From Roseovarius marisflavi (GTDB lineage Bacteria; Pseudomonadota; Alphaproteobacteria; Rhodobacterales; Rhodobacteraceae): 64,000 nt of DNA. Both the position numbers and the translations under genes were made by a program. The notes below the pieces were generated by a model that did not search any database, was not told the DNA's origin, and saw only the letters and a list, made by a program, of their open reading frames with translations. The first letter of the stretch is position 1, and each line of letters begins with the position of its first letter. The stretch spans positions 124,001 through 188,000 of the forward strand of contig NZ_FRBN01000002.1 of NCBI RefSeq assembly GCF_900142625.1, read 5' to 3'. Below are positions 55,517-64,000 of the stretch, piece after piece.

Positions 55517-55964
55517 GGGTTCTCCAATCACTGACCGCGCTCGTGAGGCGATCTTGCGCGAACCAGTCCGGTTGCCTGTTCGCGCCCACGCAAAACCTTT
55601 TTGGAGGCACGGATCTTTCCCCCCAACTTTTTAGCAAAAAAGAAACAAGACGACCACAAGCAAGTTGCCCGGTTTTGTGGTTCAATGAGCGCCCCAGAAA
55701 GACCCGGCAATACCAGACACAAGCAGAGAAATTTGAAGCCTGTGTTGCAGCGACCCGTTGAAACCACAGGACGAAGCCGACTTTTGGCGATTATCCAGCA
55801 AACGGCAGCTAAGCTTCGAGATTTCCAAACTTCGCCATCAAACCAAATTCTGAGGACTACAAAAATCTCGGGTAAAAGGACTTCACAAAAATATGTCCAA
55901 TCCGAAACATAGGTTCCAGCTTGCAGCGCGTCAAAAATGGTCAGGCAAAGTTCCGCACGATGTT
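55517..55964. other. Low-GC gap without supported genes
   Basis: About 450 bases between cbpA and the winged-helix/TPR regulator. It must contain the cbpA promoter and the regulator's 3' end. It is clearly poorer in GC than flanking chromosome. The plus-strand open frame at 55601-55912 has no ribosome site or recognisable domain and looks non-coding. I see no terminator or operator I can defend. Confidence 0.4.
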
Positions 55965-57530
55965 TCAGTCGTTTTTCAACCCGGCTGAAACCAGTGCCGA
56001 GGTCATCAGAGCGCGCATCTCCGCATCCTCAAAGGGAAAGGCCTTGAAAAACATTGCCACCGAGGCATCAGGCCTTCGCTCCTGCATGGCCCTGGCCCAA
56101 TATCGTGCCTTCTCATCATCGCCTTTGATCTTGCAGATCATCGCAGCTATGGCCCGGATGAGAAAGTGAGCGCCCGGCGCGCGGGCGCCTTTTTCTGCCC
56201 AAAGCAATGCATTGTCGTAGTCTTCGAGTTGCAGATAGGCCAATCCGCGAGCGCTTTGCATCGCATACAAAAGCGGGTCGAGTGGACTAAGGGCAATGGC
56301 TTGTTCCAGTTGTGCCAGCGCCTCGGCCCCTCGTCCCGCCATGACGTCAGCCCAGCCATGCGCATAGAAACCCTGTGCGAAATTCGGGCTAAGCTCGACG
56401 CATCGGTCGATCCAAGGCATCCCCGCCTCCGGGTCGCCCCTGAGCCAGTGTGCCCGACCTAACGTGAAATTACCAAAAGGGTCTACCGGATCGATCTCGA
56501 CACATTTCTCGGCAAACCGGCGGGCGTTGTTCGCGTCTTCGTTCGTGTCGGTGCTGTACTGCAGAAAGGCTGTCTGAAAACTGGTGAAGGATCGCGCCGC
56601 ATAGGCCCGAGCAAAGCCGGGCTCAAGCTGCGTCGCGCGTTCAAAATGACCTGCAGCAATCTGGTTGTCGGTCTTGTTGAAGCGGTACATGTGCTGCAAA
56701 CCAAGGTGATAGATGCCCCAGGCATCCAGGTTTTCGGGCGGACACAGGCGGGCACGCTTGGCCTCGTTCAGTGGTACGTGCAGTTCCAGCGCCGATATCA
56801 AATGTGTCACAATATCGTTTCTGGTCTCATTCACGTCACTGACCGTCCCTGAGAACCGTTCGCTCCAAATCACTGCCTGAGTGCGCGTATCCGACAGTTC
56901 CACCAAAACCGCGATCACAGCGCCGTAAATCTCGACAAGTCCGGTAAGGCAGTACTTCGCGCCAAGTGTTGCGTGGATGGCGGACAAGTCCGGATCGTCG
57001 TGCCGAAAGCGGAAGGTGGATCCGCGTGAAATCACCGTCAGCCAGCGCAGGCGGGAGAGGCAGGAAATCAATTCGGCCGGAATGGCATCGGCGATGGCGC
57101 TGTAGGCTTCGGAGTATCCGACCATCCTGAACGGCAGGATGGCAATCGATGGTCTGCCGGTGTCGGCCACAGGATCAGCCGACGGCACAAGGGCGTCGGC
57201 AGTCCTGGCTTGCGCGGGCACAGTCGGATGCGCGGTCCCGACAAACCGCACCCCGCGCCCGCGCAGAGTTCGGATATACTTTTGAGTAATCCCATCATCG
57301 CCGAGGGCCTTGCGCGTCGTCTTGATCACCGTGGAAATGGCCGCTTCGGACACAATCCGCCCGCCCCAGACCTTTTCGACGATCTCGTCCTTGTCGACCA
57401 TGCGGTCCTGGTTCACCACCAGGAGCGAGAGCAAGTCGAACGCGCGCGGTTCGATCGCCACGTCTTCTCCGGACTTGAGCAGCAAGCCCCGATCCATGTC
57501 CAGCGTGAAGGGCTCGAAGTCGTAGCGCAT
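55965..57530 (-). CDS. Winged-helix (CadC/OmpR-type) regulator with TPR domain
   Basis: A 521-residue cytoplasmic regulator. Residues 1-100 form an OmpR-type winged helix (IEPRAFDLLSLLVVNQDRMV, then YIRTLRGRGVRFVG). Residues 125-230 resemble the adenylate-cyclase-associated signalling segment (RPSIAILPFRMVGYSEAYSA; LRWLTVISRGSTFRFR), followed by TPR-like helices to the end. No membrane helix is seen, unlike CadC. It is divergent from a secreted protein gene by 120 bases, a likely target. Confidence 0.85.
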   Translation of the reverse strand: MRYDFEPFTLDMDRGLLLKSGEDVAIEPRAFDLLSLLVVNQDRMVDKDEIVEKVWGGRIVSEAAISTVIKTTRKALGDDGITQKYIRTLRGRGVRFVGTAHPTVPAQARTADALVPSADPVADTGRPSIAILPFRMVGYSEAYSAIADAIPAELISCLSRLRWLTVISRGSTFRFRHDDPDLSAIHATLGAKYCLTGLVEIYGAVIAVLVELSDTRTQAVIWSERFSGTVSDVNETRNDIVTHLISALELHVPLNEAKRARLCPPENLDAWGIYHLGLQHMYRFNKTDNQIAAGHFERATQLEPGFARAYAARSFTSFQTAFLQYSTDTNEDANNARRFAEKCVEIDPVDPFGNFTLGRAHWLRGDPEAGMPWIDRCVELSPNFAQGFYAHGWADVMAGRGAEALAQLEQAIALSPLDPLLYAMQSARGLAYLQLEDYDNALLWAEKGARAPGAHFLIRAIAAMICKIKGDDEKARYWARAMQERRPDASVAMFFKAFPFEDAEMRALMTSALVSAGLKND

Positions 57531-57650
57531 GTGTTCTCCCCGCTCACCCGCGCGCGATTCAACAGGAAAATCTCAAGTTATCCTCAAGCACTCTCCGTCA
57601 CGATCTGGCAAATATAATTTATTATCTCACACATCACAGGAGAATTCAAA
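57531..57650. promoter_or_regulatory. Divergent promoter gap, regulator and secreted protein
   Basis: A 120-base AT-rich spacer between the winged-helix regulator and the secreted protein. It probably carries both promoters. ACAGGAG before 57651 is the ribosome site of the secreted protein. No clear direct repeats were found. Confidence 0.4.
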
Positions 57651-58217
57651 ATGTCGATACCTTCGAAGCTTGGTGCAGGTCGTTGCATCCATGCCATTGC
57701 TGCCTTGTCCCTTGTCGGCACCACCACGATCGCCGCCGCGGAAACGGCCGAGGACAAGATCGCACGGGCGATGAGCGCAGCCCCGTCGGATATCAGTGAG
57801 GCCGCCACGATCATGGATGTGGATGGCACGATCCTGCGCGAAGGATCGAATGGTTGGGTGTGCTTGCCAGGCATAGGTCTGATCCCCGGCGACCAGCATC
57901 CGATGTGCAATGATGCGGTCTGGATGAAATGGATGGCAGCTGCCGGGTCAGGCTCTGCCTTTTCGACCGACGTCGTTGGCGTGTCCTACATGCTGATGGG
58001 CGACGCCATGGTGAACAACGAAAATCCGATGGCCACGGACCCCAACGACGGTGGCGTCTGGGTCCAGGAAGGCCCCCACACGATGATCGTTTTTCCGAAC
58101 ATGGACATGCTCGCGGATCTCCCGCGCGATCCGTTTGCCGGAGGTCCCTATGTCATGTGGGGTGAAACGCCGCTGGCGCATGTCATGCTACCCACCGAGG
58201 CCAAGACCGCACCCTGA
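57651..58217 (+). CDS. Secreted protein of unknown function
   Basis: A 188-residue protein with an N-terminal hydrophobic signal (CIHAIAALSLVGTTTIAAAE, cleavage near residue 29). The mature part is rich in Met, Trp and Gly (MCNDAVWMKWMAAAGSGSAF, then MLMGDAMVNNENPMATDPND) with WVQEGPHTMIVFPNMDMLAD. I do not recognise a catalytic motif. It is divergent from the regulator at 55965-57530, so it is probably a regulated periplasmic or outer protein. Confidence 0.7.
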   Translation: MSIPSKLGAGRCIHAIAALSLVGTTTIAAAETAEDKIARAMSAAPSDISEAATIMDVDGTILREGSNGWVCLPGIGLIPGDQHPMCNDAVWMKWMAAAGSGSAFSTDVVGVSYMLMGDAMVNNENPMATDPNDGGVWVQEGPHTMIVFPNMDMLADLPRDPFAGGPYVMWGETPLAHVMLPTEAKTAP

Positions 58218-58421
58218 CAAGAATAGTGACACGAGGCACGATATCTGAAATTATTGCCCGGCAGAGCGCCAGGCGGGCCAGCGATGCAGCGGATGCATAC
58301 TGCATAGTGTCGGTTTCAGGGATCGCCTCGGCGAAGCAAAGCAATGCTCCCCGGCCGCAATACCGAAGTCTGCGGCCGGAATGCAAACCACGCCCGGGCG
58401 CACACAGTGAGAGGACAATCC

Positions 58422-59504
58422 ATGCCAGCCGACGCAGCAATCAGGATCACCAAAGGCCGGGGACGTCTTTACGACAGTGTTCTCGAGACGATCGGCGATA
58501 CCCCGGTGATCCGCATCAACAACATTCCGAGTCATGGCGCCACGATTTACGTCAAGGCCGAAGCATTCAATCCGGCGGGGTCCGTCAAGGACCGGCTGGC
58601 GGTGAACATCATAGAGGCGGCGGAACGGTCCGGCGCCCTGAAACCCGGTCAGACAGTGGTCGAGGCGACCAGCGGGAACACCGGGATCGGTCTTGCGATG
58701 GTCTGTGCCCAGAAGGGATATCCGCTTGTTGTGACGATGGCAGACAGCTTTTCGGTCGAGCGGCGGCGCCTGATGCGGATGTTCGGTGCCAAGGTGGTTC
58801 TGACCCCGCGTGCGGAAAAGGGCCTTGGCATGTACCGCAAAGCAGTCGAACTGGCACAGACGCACGATTGGTTTCTGGCCTCGCAGTTTGAAACGCAAGC
58901 CAACGCCGACATTCACGAAAACACGACCGCACGGGAGATCATCGCGGATTTTGATGGGTCCCGGCTGGACTATTTTGTGAGCGGCTATGGCACCGGCGGC
59001 ACGGTGACCGGAACCGCCCGTGTCCTGCGCAAGGAGCGGCCAGACACCAAGATCATCCTGACCGAACCTGCCAATGCGCAGCTTTTGGGCAGTGGTCACG
59101 CGCAGGAACGCGGCGCCAATGGCGCGCCCGCCCTCAGCCATCCGGCCTTCGAGCCGCATCCGATCCAGGGCTGGACACCGGATTTCATTCCGGCGGTGCT
59201 GCAAGAGGCAATTGACGGCGAATACTACGACGAGTTGATCCCGGTCACTGGTGCCGACGGAATCAAACATGCACAGGAGTTGGCCAGAAAAGAAGGAATA
59301 TTCACCGGCATTTCGGGTGGGGCGACTTTTGCCATCTCACTGGCGGTCGCGAAAACAGCCCCCGATGGCGCCGTGATCCTGTGCATGTTGCCAGACACCG
59401 GAGAACGCTACCTGTCCACACCGATGTTCGAAAGCATCGAAGAAAACATGGATGACGAAGAGCTTGCGATCTCACACTCCACACCCAGTGCCCAGATCGG
59501 CTGA
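58422..59504 (+). CDS. cysK: Cysteine synthase family protein
   Basis: A 360-residue PLP enzyme that makes cysteine from O-acetylserine and sulfide. The PLP lysine is Lys56 in NPAGSVKDRLA, and TSGNTGIGLAM, GTGGTVTGTARVL and FTGISGGATFAIS (the last near residue 294) complete the fold. It is about 40 residues longer than typical CysK, through a C-terminal tail (MFESIEENMDDEELAI). ATG 58422 follows GAGAGGA. The 205-base gap before it holds no gene. Confidence 0.88.
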   Translation: MPADAAIRITKGRGRLYDSVLETIGDTPVIRINNIPSHGATIYVKAEAFNPAGSVKDRLAVNIIEAAERSGALKPGQTVVEATSGNTGIGLAMVCAQKGYPLVVTMADSFSVERRRLMRMFGAKVVLTPRAEKGLGMYRKAVELAQTHDWFLASQFETQANADIHENTTAREIIADFDGSRLDYFVSGYGTGGTVTGTARVLRKERPDTKIILTEPANAQLLGSGHAQERGANGAPALSHPAFEPHPIQGWTPDFIPAVLQEAIDGEYYDELIPVTGADGIKHAQELARKEGIFTGISGGATFAISLAVAKTAPDGAVILCMLPDTGERYLSTPMFESIEENMDDEELAISHSTPSAQIG

Positions 59505-59967
59505 ATGTGGAACATGGGGATATTTTGAAACAACGGGCAATCGCCGCGCTGGCGTCTTAGCCATTAAAAAAGTGAGGTGTTTCCCTGCTTTCCGATGATC
59601 GACGAACCGATCTCCGGACTCGTGTCGGCGTTTGTGAGCATCGTGATTTTCTGACAGAAACTTCGCGGAAAATATACTCTTGGCATATGCCAGGTTTTCT
59701 TCCTGGCCGCCGGCACGGCGCTGGCGGTGGTGCGCCATCGGGTTCAGCCCATCCCAACACCAACCATGGCCTCAGGACCAAAGAAGCGGACATCCACCCT
59801 CATCCCTTGCGTTGTCGTCTGCACCCGCTGCGATGAGAGCCTCGATGACGGTAAGGTTATTGTTAAGGCGGAAAAACCATCGAACCGATCGGGATCGTTG
59901 AACAGGGACAGGATCGTACGGCCCTGCGCTGCCGCATCGTTTTGCTCCAGCTTTTTCCAGATGCCCC
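59505..59967. other. Gap between cysK and eda
   Basis: About 460 bases without an intact gene. It carries the ankyrin-repeat remnant listed at 59775-59900 on the minus strand and otherwise has no frame, RNA or hairpin I can support. Confidence 0.5.
59775..59900 (-). pseudogene. Ankyrin-repeat protein remnant
   Basis: One reading frame on the minus strand encodes NNNLTVIEALIAAGADDNAR followed by DEGGCPLLWS, a near-canonical ankyrin repeat. The frame stops right after it, and upstream the reading frame is scrambled, so this is a fragment of a decayed repeat protein. Roseobacter genomes carry many such ankyrin proteins. Confidence 0.45.
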
Positions 59968-60630
59968 TTATGCTTCGGTTCCCAGGCGGGCGGCGGTCCG
60001 GGCCAGGGCCTCGATACCGGCCCAATCGCCCGCTGTGACAAGGTCCTTGGGCGCGACCCAGCTGCCACCGGCACAGAGCACGTTGGAAAGCGTCAGGTAT
60101 GTTTCGGCATTGCCCGGGTTGATCCCGCCCGTCGGGCAGAAGGTGATCTGCGGCAACGGCGCGCCGATAGCCTTGAGCGCAGGTGCCCCACCCGAGGTCT
60201 CGGCAGGGAAGAACTTGAGCATGTCATAGCCGCGCGCCAGCAGGCGCATCGCTTCGGTTGCGGTGGCAGCGCCCGGCAGCAGGGGCAGATCTTCGGCTTC
60301 GCAAGCGGCGAGCAATTCATCCGTCGCGCCGGGTGAAACGCCGAAAGTCGCACCAGCGTCCTTGGCGGCCCGCACATCTTCGGGCGTGATCAGCGTGCCC
60401 GCCCCCACATGCGCGCCGGGAACCTTGCTCATCGCGGCGATGGCGTCTAGCGCCGCAGGGGTACGCAGGGTCACCTCAAGCGCGGGCAGCCCACCAGCGA
60501 CAAGGGCTTCGGCCAAGGGCCGGGCCGACCTTGCGTCATCGACAACCAGTACCGGAATAATCGGGGCCAGTGCACAGAAATCGCGTGCCAACCGGCTTGC
60601 ATCGCGTGGGGAAAGGGTCATCTGGTTCAA
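59968..60630 (-). CDS. eda: 2-keto-3-deoxy-6-phosphogluconate aldolase
   Basis: A 220-residue class I aldolase that splits KDPG into pyruvate and glyceraldehyde 3-phosphate. The Schiff-base lysine is Lys139 in [10 protein letters not shown], with Glu52 in ALEVTLRTP. The length is typical. Its start overlaps the edd stop by 4 bases, so edd-eda form one operon for the Entner-Doudoroff pathway. Confidence 0.95.
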   Translation of the reverse strand: MNQMTLSPRDASRLARDFCALAPIIPVLVVDDARSARPLAEALVAGGLPALEVTLRTPAALDAIAAMSKVPGAHVGAGTLITPEDVRAAKDAGATFGVSPGATDELLAACEAEDLPLLPGAATATEAMRLLARGYDMLKFFPAETSGGAPALKAIGAPLPQITFCPTGGINPGNAETYLTLSNVLCAGGSWVAPKDLVTAGDWAGIEALARTAARLGTEA

Positions 60631-62438
60631 CCTCCAAAAATGGACGCGCCGGCCGTGGCCGCGCTGACAGAGTTGCGGAAGGCCGCGAAAAGCTCGCGCC
60701 CCGTGCCCACAGCGTTTGCCGACAGATCCGCCGTGACGGCGGGGCGGTCTGTGACGTCCAGGGTCAGGATGTCGAGCGCACCTGTCACAGCATCGACACG
60801 CAGCAGATCGCCGTCCTGCAGTTGGGCAATCGGGCCGCCGTCCACCGCCTCCGGGCTGACATGGATTGCGGCGGGCACCTTGCCCGAGGCCCCGGACATG
60901 CGCCCGTCGGTCACCAGAGCGACCTTTTGACCGCGCCCCTGCAGGATAGACAAGAGAGGCGTCAGGCTGTGCAGTTCGGGCATGCCATTGGCCTTAGGGC
61001 CCTGAAAGCGGACAACAACGATCACGTCACCGGTCAACTCGCCGACCTTGAAGGCCGCTTTGACCTCGTCCTGACCGTGGAACACGCGGACCGGCGCTTC
61101 GACAGCCTGATGTTCGGGTGCAACGGCCGAGACCTTCATCACCGCCGTGCCCAGCGACCCGGTCAGGCGCTTGAGGCCGCCGGTCGGCTGGAAGGGATCA
61201 TGCGCGGGGCGAACGATTTTCTCGTTCAGGCTTTGCCCGGATCCCTTGCGCCAGCTCAGTTTACCTTGCGCATAGCACGGGTCTTGCGTGTAGTGTTCAA
61301 GGCCTTGCCCGGCTACCGTTTGCGTGTCCGAATGCAGCAGCCCGGCCTTCAACAGCTCGCCGATCAGATAGCCCAACCCACCCGCGGCGTGGAAATGGTT
61401 CACGTCTGCCAGCCCGTTGGGATAAATGCGTGCCAGCAGCGGCGTGACGTCGCTGAGATCGGAAAAATCCTGCCAGTCCAGAATGATCCCGCCTGCGCGC
61501 GCCATGGAAACAAGGTGAATGAGCAGGTTGGTCGATCCGCCGGTTGCGTTCAGCCCGACGATGCCATTCACGAAGGCGCGTTCATCGAGAATATCACAAA
61601 CCGGGGTGTAGTCGTTGCCCAAGGCACTCAGGCCGAGGGCACGTTTTGCGCCCTCGCGGGTAAGTGCGTCGCGTAGTTCGGTGTTGGGCGGCACGAAGCT
61701 GGCCCCGGGCAGGTGCAGCCCCATGAACTCCATCAGCATCTGGTTGGTGTTGGCGGTGCCGTAGAATGTGCATGTTCCGGGGCCGTGATAGGCGGCCATC
61801 TCGGCCGCCATCAGCGCGTCGCGCCCGCATTCTCCGGCGGCGAATTGCTGACGCACCTTGGCTTTGTCGTGATTGGGCAAGCCGCTTTCCATCGGACCGG
61901 CGGGCATGAAGACCGCAGGCAGATGCCCGAAGGCCTGTGCCGCGATCACCAGACCCGGCACAATCTTGTCGCAAACCCCCAAGAACACCACCGCATCAAA
62001 GGTGTTGTGGCTGAGCGCGACCGAGGCCGCCAGCGCGATCACGTCGCGCGAAAACAGCGACAGCTCCATCCCCGCCTCGCCCTGCGTCACGCCATCGCAC
62101 ATGGCCGGCACCCCACCGGCAACCTGCGCCGTACCGCCGACCTCACGCGCGGCTGCGCGGATCAAGTCGGGATAGCGTTCAAAGGGCTGATGCGCCGACA
62201 ACATGTCGTTATAGGCGGTGACGATCCCGAGGTTGCCCGCGCTGGTGGCTGCCAGCCGGTCCTTGTCCGAGCCCGAGGCCGCATAGGCATGCGCCTGTCC
62301 GCTGCACGACAGATGCGCCCGCGCGGGCCCTTTGGCTCGCGCCGCGGCCATGTTGGCCAGATAGGCCGCACGGGTGGCTTCGCTGCGCGCGATGATCCTG
62401 TCAGTTACGCGTTGAATAGTCTCGACCGGCTTGGTCAT
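60627..62438 (-). CDS. edd: Phosphogluconate dehydratase
   Basis: A 603-residue IlvD/Edd-family 4Fe-4S dehydratase that turns 6-phosphogluconate into KDPG. Probable cluster cysteines are Cys114 ([16 protein letters not shown]) and Cys156 (GVCDKIVPG). It is full length. It lies between eda and the truncated zwf on the same strand. The usual 6-phosphogluconolactonase gene (pgl) is not present between zwf and edd. Confidence 0.95.
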   Translation of the reverse strand: MTKPVETIQRVTDRIIARSEATRAAYLANMAAARAKGPARAHLSCSGQAHAYAASGSDKDRLAATSAGNLGIVTAYNDMLSAHQPFERYPDLIRAAAREVGGTAQVAGGVPAMCDGVTQGEAGMELSLFSRDVIALAASVALSHNTFDAVVFLGVCDKIVPGLVIAAQAFGHLPAVFMPAGPMESGLPNHDKAKVRQQFAAGECGRDALMAAEMAAYHGPGTCTFYGTANTNQMLMEFMGLHLPGASFVPPNTELRDALTREGAKRALGLSALGNDYTPVCDILDERAFVNGIVGLNATGGSTNLLIHLVSMARAGGIILDWQDFSDLSDVTPLLARIYPNGLADVNHFHAAGGLGYLIGELLKAGLLHSDTQTVAGQGLEHYTQDPCYAQGKLSWRKGSGQSLNEKIVRPAHDPFQPTGGLKRLTGSLGTAVMKVSAVAPEHQAVEAPVRVFHGQDEVKAAFKVGELTGDVIVVVRFQGPKANGMPELHSLTPLLSILQGRGQKVALVTDGRMSGASGKVPAAIHVSPEAVDGGPIAQLQDGDLLRVDAVTGALDILTLDVTDRPAVTADLSANAVGTGRELFAAFRNSVSAATAGASIFGG

Positions 62439-62501
62439 CTCGGGTCTCCTGCTTGGCGATACGTGCTTTTGATGCGTTTCGTCCGGATTGAATTGTCATG
62501 G

Positions 62502-62918
62502 TCAGGCCTCGATTTCGCGCCAGCGGCGTCCGTCCCGGTGCAACAGCATCAGCGCGTCCTCCGGGCCCGAGCTGCCAGCGTCATAGGGCGACGGGGCCTG
62601 CCGCGCCTCCTCCCGGCCGGTGAGGATCGGATCGACCCGGCTCCAGGCGGCTTCGACTTCGTCACCGCGCATGAACAGGGTCTGATCGCCGCGGATCACA
62701 TCCATGATCAGCCGCTCATAGGAGTCTTGCGGTGCGGCGTGGTCACCAAGCGATTCGGCGAAGGTCATGTCGAGTGACACTTCGGTCAGCCGAAATCCGC
62801 CGGGGCCGGGTTCTTTGATGGTGTTGCGCAGGGTGACCCCCTCGTTCGGTTGCAACCGCATGATCATCGCGTTACCGCGCCGCCCTTTCATCATGGGGAA
62901 GATCATATGAGCCGACAT
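62502..62918 (-). pseudogene. zwf: Truncated glucose-6-phosphate dehydrogenase (C-terminal part)
   Basis: A 138-residue frame that matches only the C-terminal region of Zwf: MIMRLQPNEGVTLRNTIKEP, then LDMTFAESLG, SYERLIMDVIRGDQTLFMR and WSRVDPIL. A normal Zwf has about 480-490 residues; the N-terminal NADP-binding and catalytic parts (with the RIDHYLGKE motif) are absent. Similarity starts around 62875, and the first 17 residues (MSAHMIFPMMKGRRGN) look unrelated. The break lies next to the non-coding stretch 62919-63475. A remaining function is unlikely. Confidence 0.8.
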
Positions 62919-63475
62919 TCCCCAAGTGGCCTGCCATTTGTCTGTACGGTTGCCTTATGCTGCCCCATAATCAAGCATTATTCTACCCCGAGCGGTGTCT
63001 GCGGTTGCGTAAACACCCCGAACTGGTTGGATCGAGCCGCGAATCCCTGCCGGGGTGTCGCGGCGGCCCTGTTTCTCAGCGCCCTGGACAGACCTGTTGA
63101 GCCGCGTTCGTTGAGTTTGAGTTGGGAACGCTGTCACGCGCATAGCGGTGGCGCTCGCAGTCGGTGGATGGCGGCAAGGATGACCCATTCGTCAGGTTGG
63201 CTACTGCGCATCAGCCTCGGCATAGAACTCCCGCCTGAAGTGGTTGACCGGCAACTTCCCGCCCCCCCATCAAGCGCAAATCTGAGGCTTACAGAGGCAT
63301 TCTGGGGGAAAAAGGGGTCTAGCAGGGCCGCAACAACCAAAGCTCGGGCCGCATCCGAACAACTCACTGAAATTGAATGTTCAAAATCTCAGGCACGGAA
63401 GTATACAGCCGTTTTGAGATGGTGGAACTCTAGTTCAGAGGCGGGACCGACTTACAACATTCTTTACAACACGGG
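62919..63475. other. Non-coding stretch between truncated zwf and HTH gene
   Basis: About 560 bases. The left half is GC-rich, the right half (63250-63475) AT-richer. Several short frames exist on both strands but none shows a recognisable domain or ribosome site. It marks a junction: the chromosomal zwf breaks off at its left end and a mobile-element-type gene begins at its right end. No terminal repeats were identified. Confidence 0.5.
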
Positions 63476-63997
63476 TTACAACATGGCCTTAATGACATGA
63501 AATATAGACCACTTTTCTAAATGACCGTCCAACCTGTTTGCAAAGCTGAAAGACTGGCGGCGCATCGCTACCCGATATGACAGATGCCCGCCTTCTTTGA
63601 CATGAAAGGTTTGGGCAAACGCATCTGACTTTCCATTGGAAATGATGCGGCTCGAATACGCGTCGCAATGGCTGCAAATGCCAAGCAAGCGGGTTGTTTT
63701 CGTCGAATTTGAGAAGGCCTCAACTGTCATGGCAGCAGGCTTGCGACCTGTTTTACAGGATGGGCAGTACAATTCGTCGGATGCGAGAGGCGTCTTTTTG
63801 GCGCGATATTTGGCCCGCAGATATTCACGCAGCGCCAAGCCTGAGAACAACAAAGGCTTCTTGGAAGACATCACAGGCAAGCCATCCTTCACCCAATTGC
63901 GGATTGTTGCGGGGGACTTTCCGAGCGCCTTTGCTGCCTCCGAAACGTCGTATGTTAGGGCCGACTTTACCGCCATCGGGTTGGCACGCTTACTCAT
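63476..63997 (-). CDS. HTH/zinc-ribbon protein of the integrase-companion type
   Basis: A 173-residue protein with an N-terminal MerR-like HTH (VSEAAKALGKSPATIRNWVK) and a substrate-like block (LPVMSSKKPLLFSGLALREY), followed by two CxxC pairs (CPSCK and CSHCD) as a zinc site. From memory, similar short HTH proteins sit beside tyrosine integrases in Rhodobacteraceae islands. It starts 3 bases from the window edge; a further upstream start cannot be excluded. Confidence 0.6.
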   Translation of the reverse strand: MSKRANPMAVKSALTYDVSEAAKALGKSPATIRNWVKDGLPVMSSKKPLLFSGLALREYLRAKYRAKKTPLASDELYCPSCKTGRKPAAMTVEAFSNSTKTTRLLGICSHCDAYSSRIISNGKSDAFAQTFHVKEGGHLSYRVAMRRQSFSFANRLDGHLEKWSIFHVIKAML

Positions 63998-64000
63998 TTG

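Noticed and set aside
55601..55912. A 103-residue plus-strand frame between cbpA and the regulator
   Set aside because: Lys/Arg/Gln-rich low-complexity sequence with no start signal, in a region expected to be regulatory.
62850..63500. A 216-residue plus-strand frame across the zwf break
   Set aside because: No domain, no ribosome site and poor composition; it overlaps the zwf remnant antisense.
1..64000. CRISPR arrays, rRNA operons, complete insertion sequences
   Set aside because: None seen: there are no regularly spaced direct repeats, no rRNA-like segments and no intact transposase with terminal inverted repeats.

Overview
The window looks like chromosomal DNA of a marine-type Rhodobacteraceae/Roseobacter-group alphaproteobacterium. 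This is inferred from high GC, alphaproteobacterial gene families (DUF6494, DUF6505, DUF4444, a CbpA/CbpM pair) and characteristic neighbourhoods; no rRNA or other definitive marker is present. About 65 genes are supported, including two tRNAs. Layout: 1-5.4 kb is a minus-strand formate dehydrogenase operon, reading DUF3305, DUF3306, TorD-type chaperone, small Tat protein, catalytic subunit, then an iron-sulfur subunit cut by the window edge. 5.7-10.9 kb holds a poly-4Fe-4S protein, a c-type cytochrome-like protein, DUF6494, an Mrp/ApbC Fe-S ATPase, a degenerate biotin/lipoate ligase-like protein and DUF6505, which I read as an accessory module for that enzyme. 11-13.2 kb is an ECF sigma / membrane anti-sigma-like / periplasmic metal-sensor-like operon next to a four-EF-hand, His-tailed secreted protein.

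13.4-33.3 kb is ordinary chromosome: DUF983, NUDIX, DMT transporter, desaturase, an XRE regulator, a LysR regulator divergent from metF, a thioesterase, a DUF2235 protein overlapping an orphan CoxL-type molybdoenzyme subunit, ornithine decarboxylase divergent from an Lrp regulator, zntB, valS (with low-GC patches), uvrD and an alpha-hydroxy-acid oxidase. 33.4-41.6 kb holds pyruvate carboxylase with a clear terminator, a metallophosphoesterase plus TerC pair, a ribbon-helix-helix protein, a glyoxalase, and a Tat small subunit plus GMC dehydrogenase pair. 41.8-44.8 kb contains small stress or detoxification genes, tRNA-Gly, and a TetR/SDR divergon with visible operators. 44.9-50.3 kb is a histidine gene cluster (hisB, hisH, hisA, hisF, hisE) interrupted by a glutaminase gene and two unrelated minus-strand periplasmic genes.

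From the tRNA-Tyr at 53.4 kb onward the character changes. There is an integrase-like remnant just after the tRNA, lower-GC spacers, cbpM-cbpA, a winged-helix/TPR regulator divergent from an unknown secreted protein, a cysteine synthase, an ankyrin-repeat remnant, and an Entner-Doudoroff edd-eda operon. The zwf gene upstream of edd survives only as its C-terminal quarter. The last gene is an HTH/zinc-ribbon protein of a kind found beside integrases. I read 53.4-64 kb as a plastic, probably island-like region. Three copies of an intergenic palindromic repeat family are scattered across the window.
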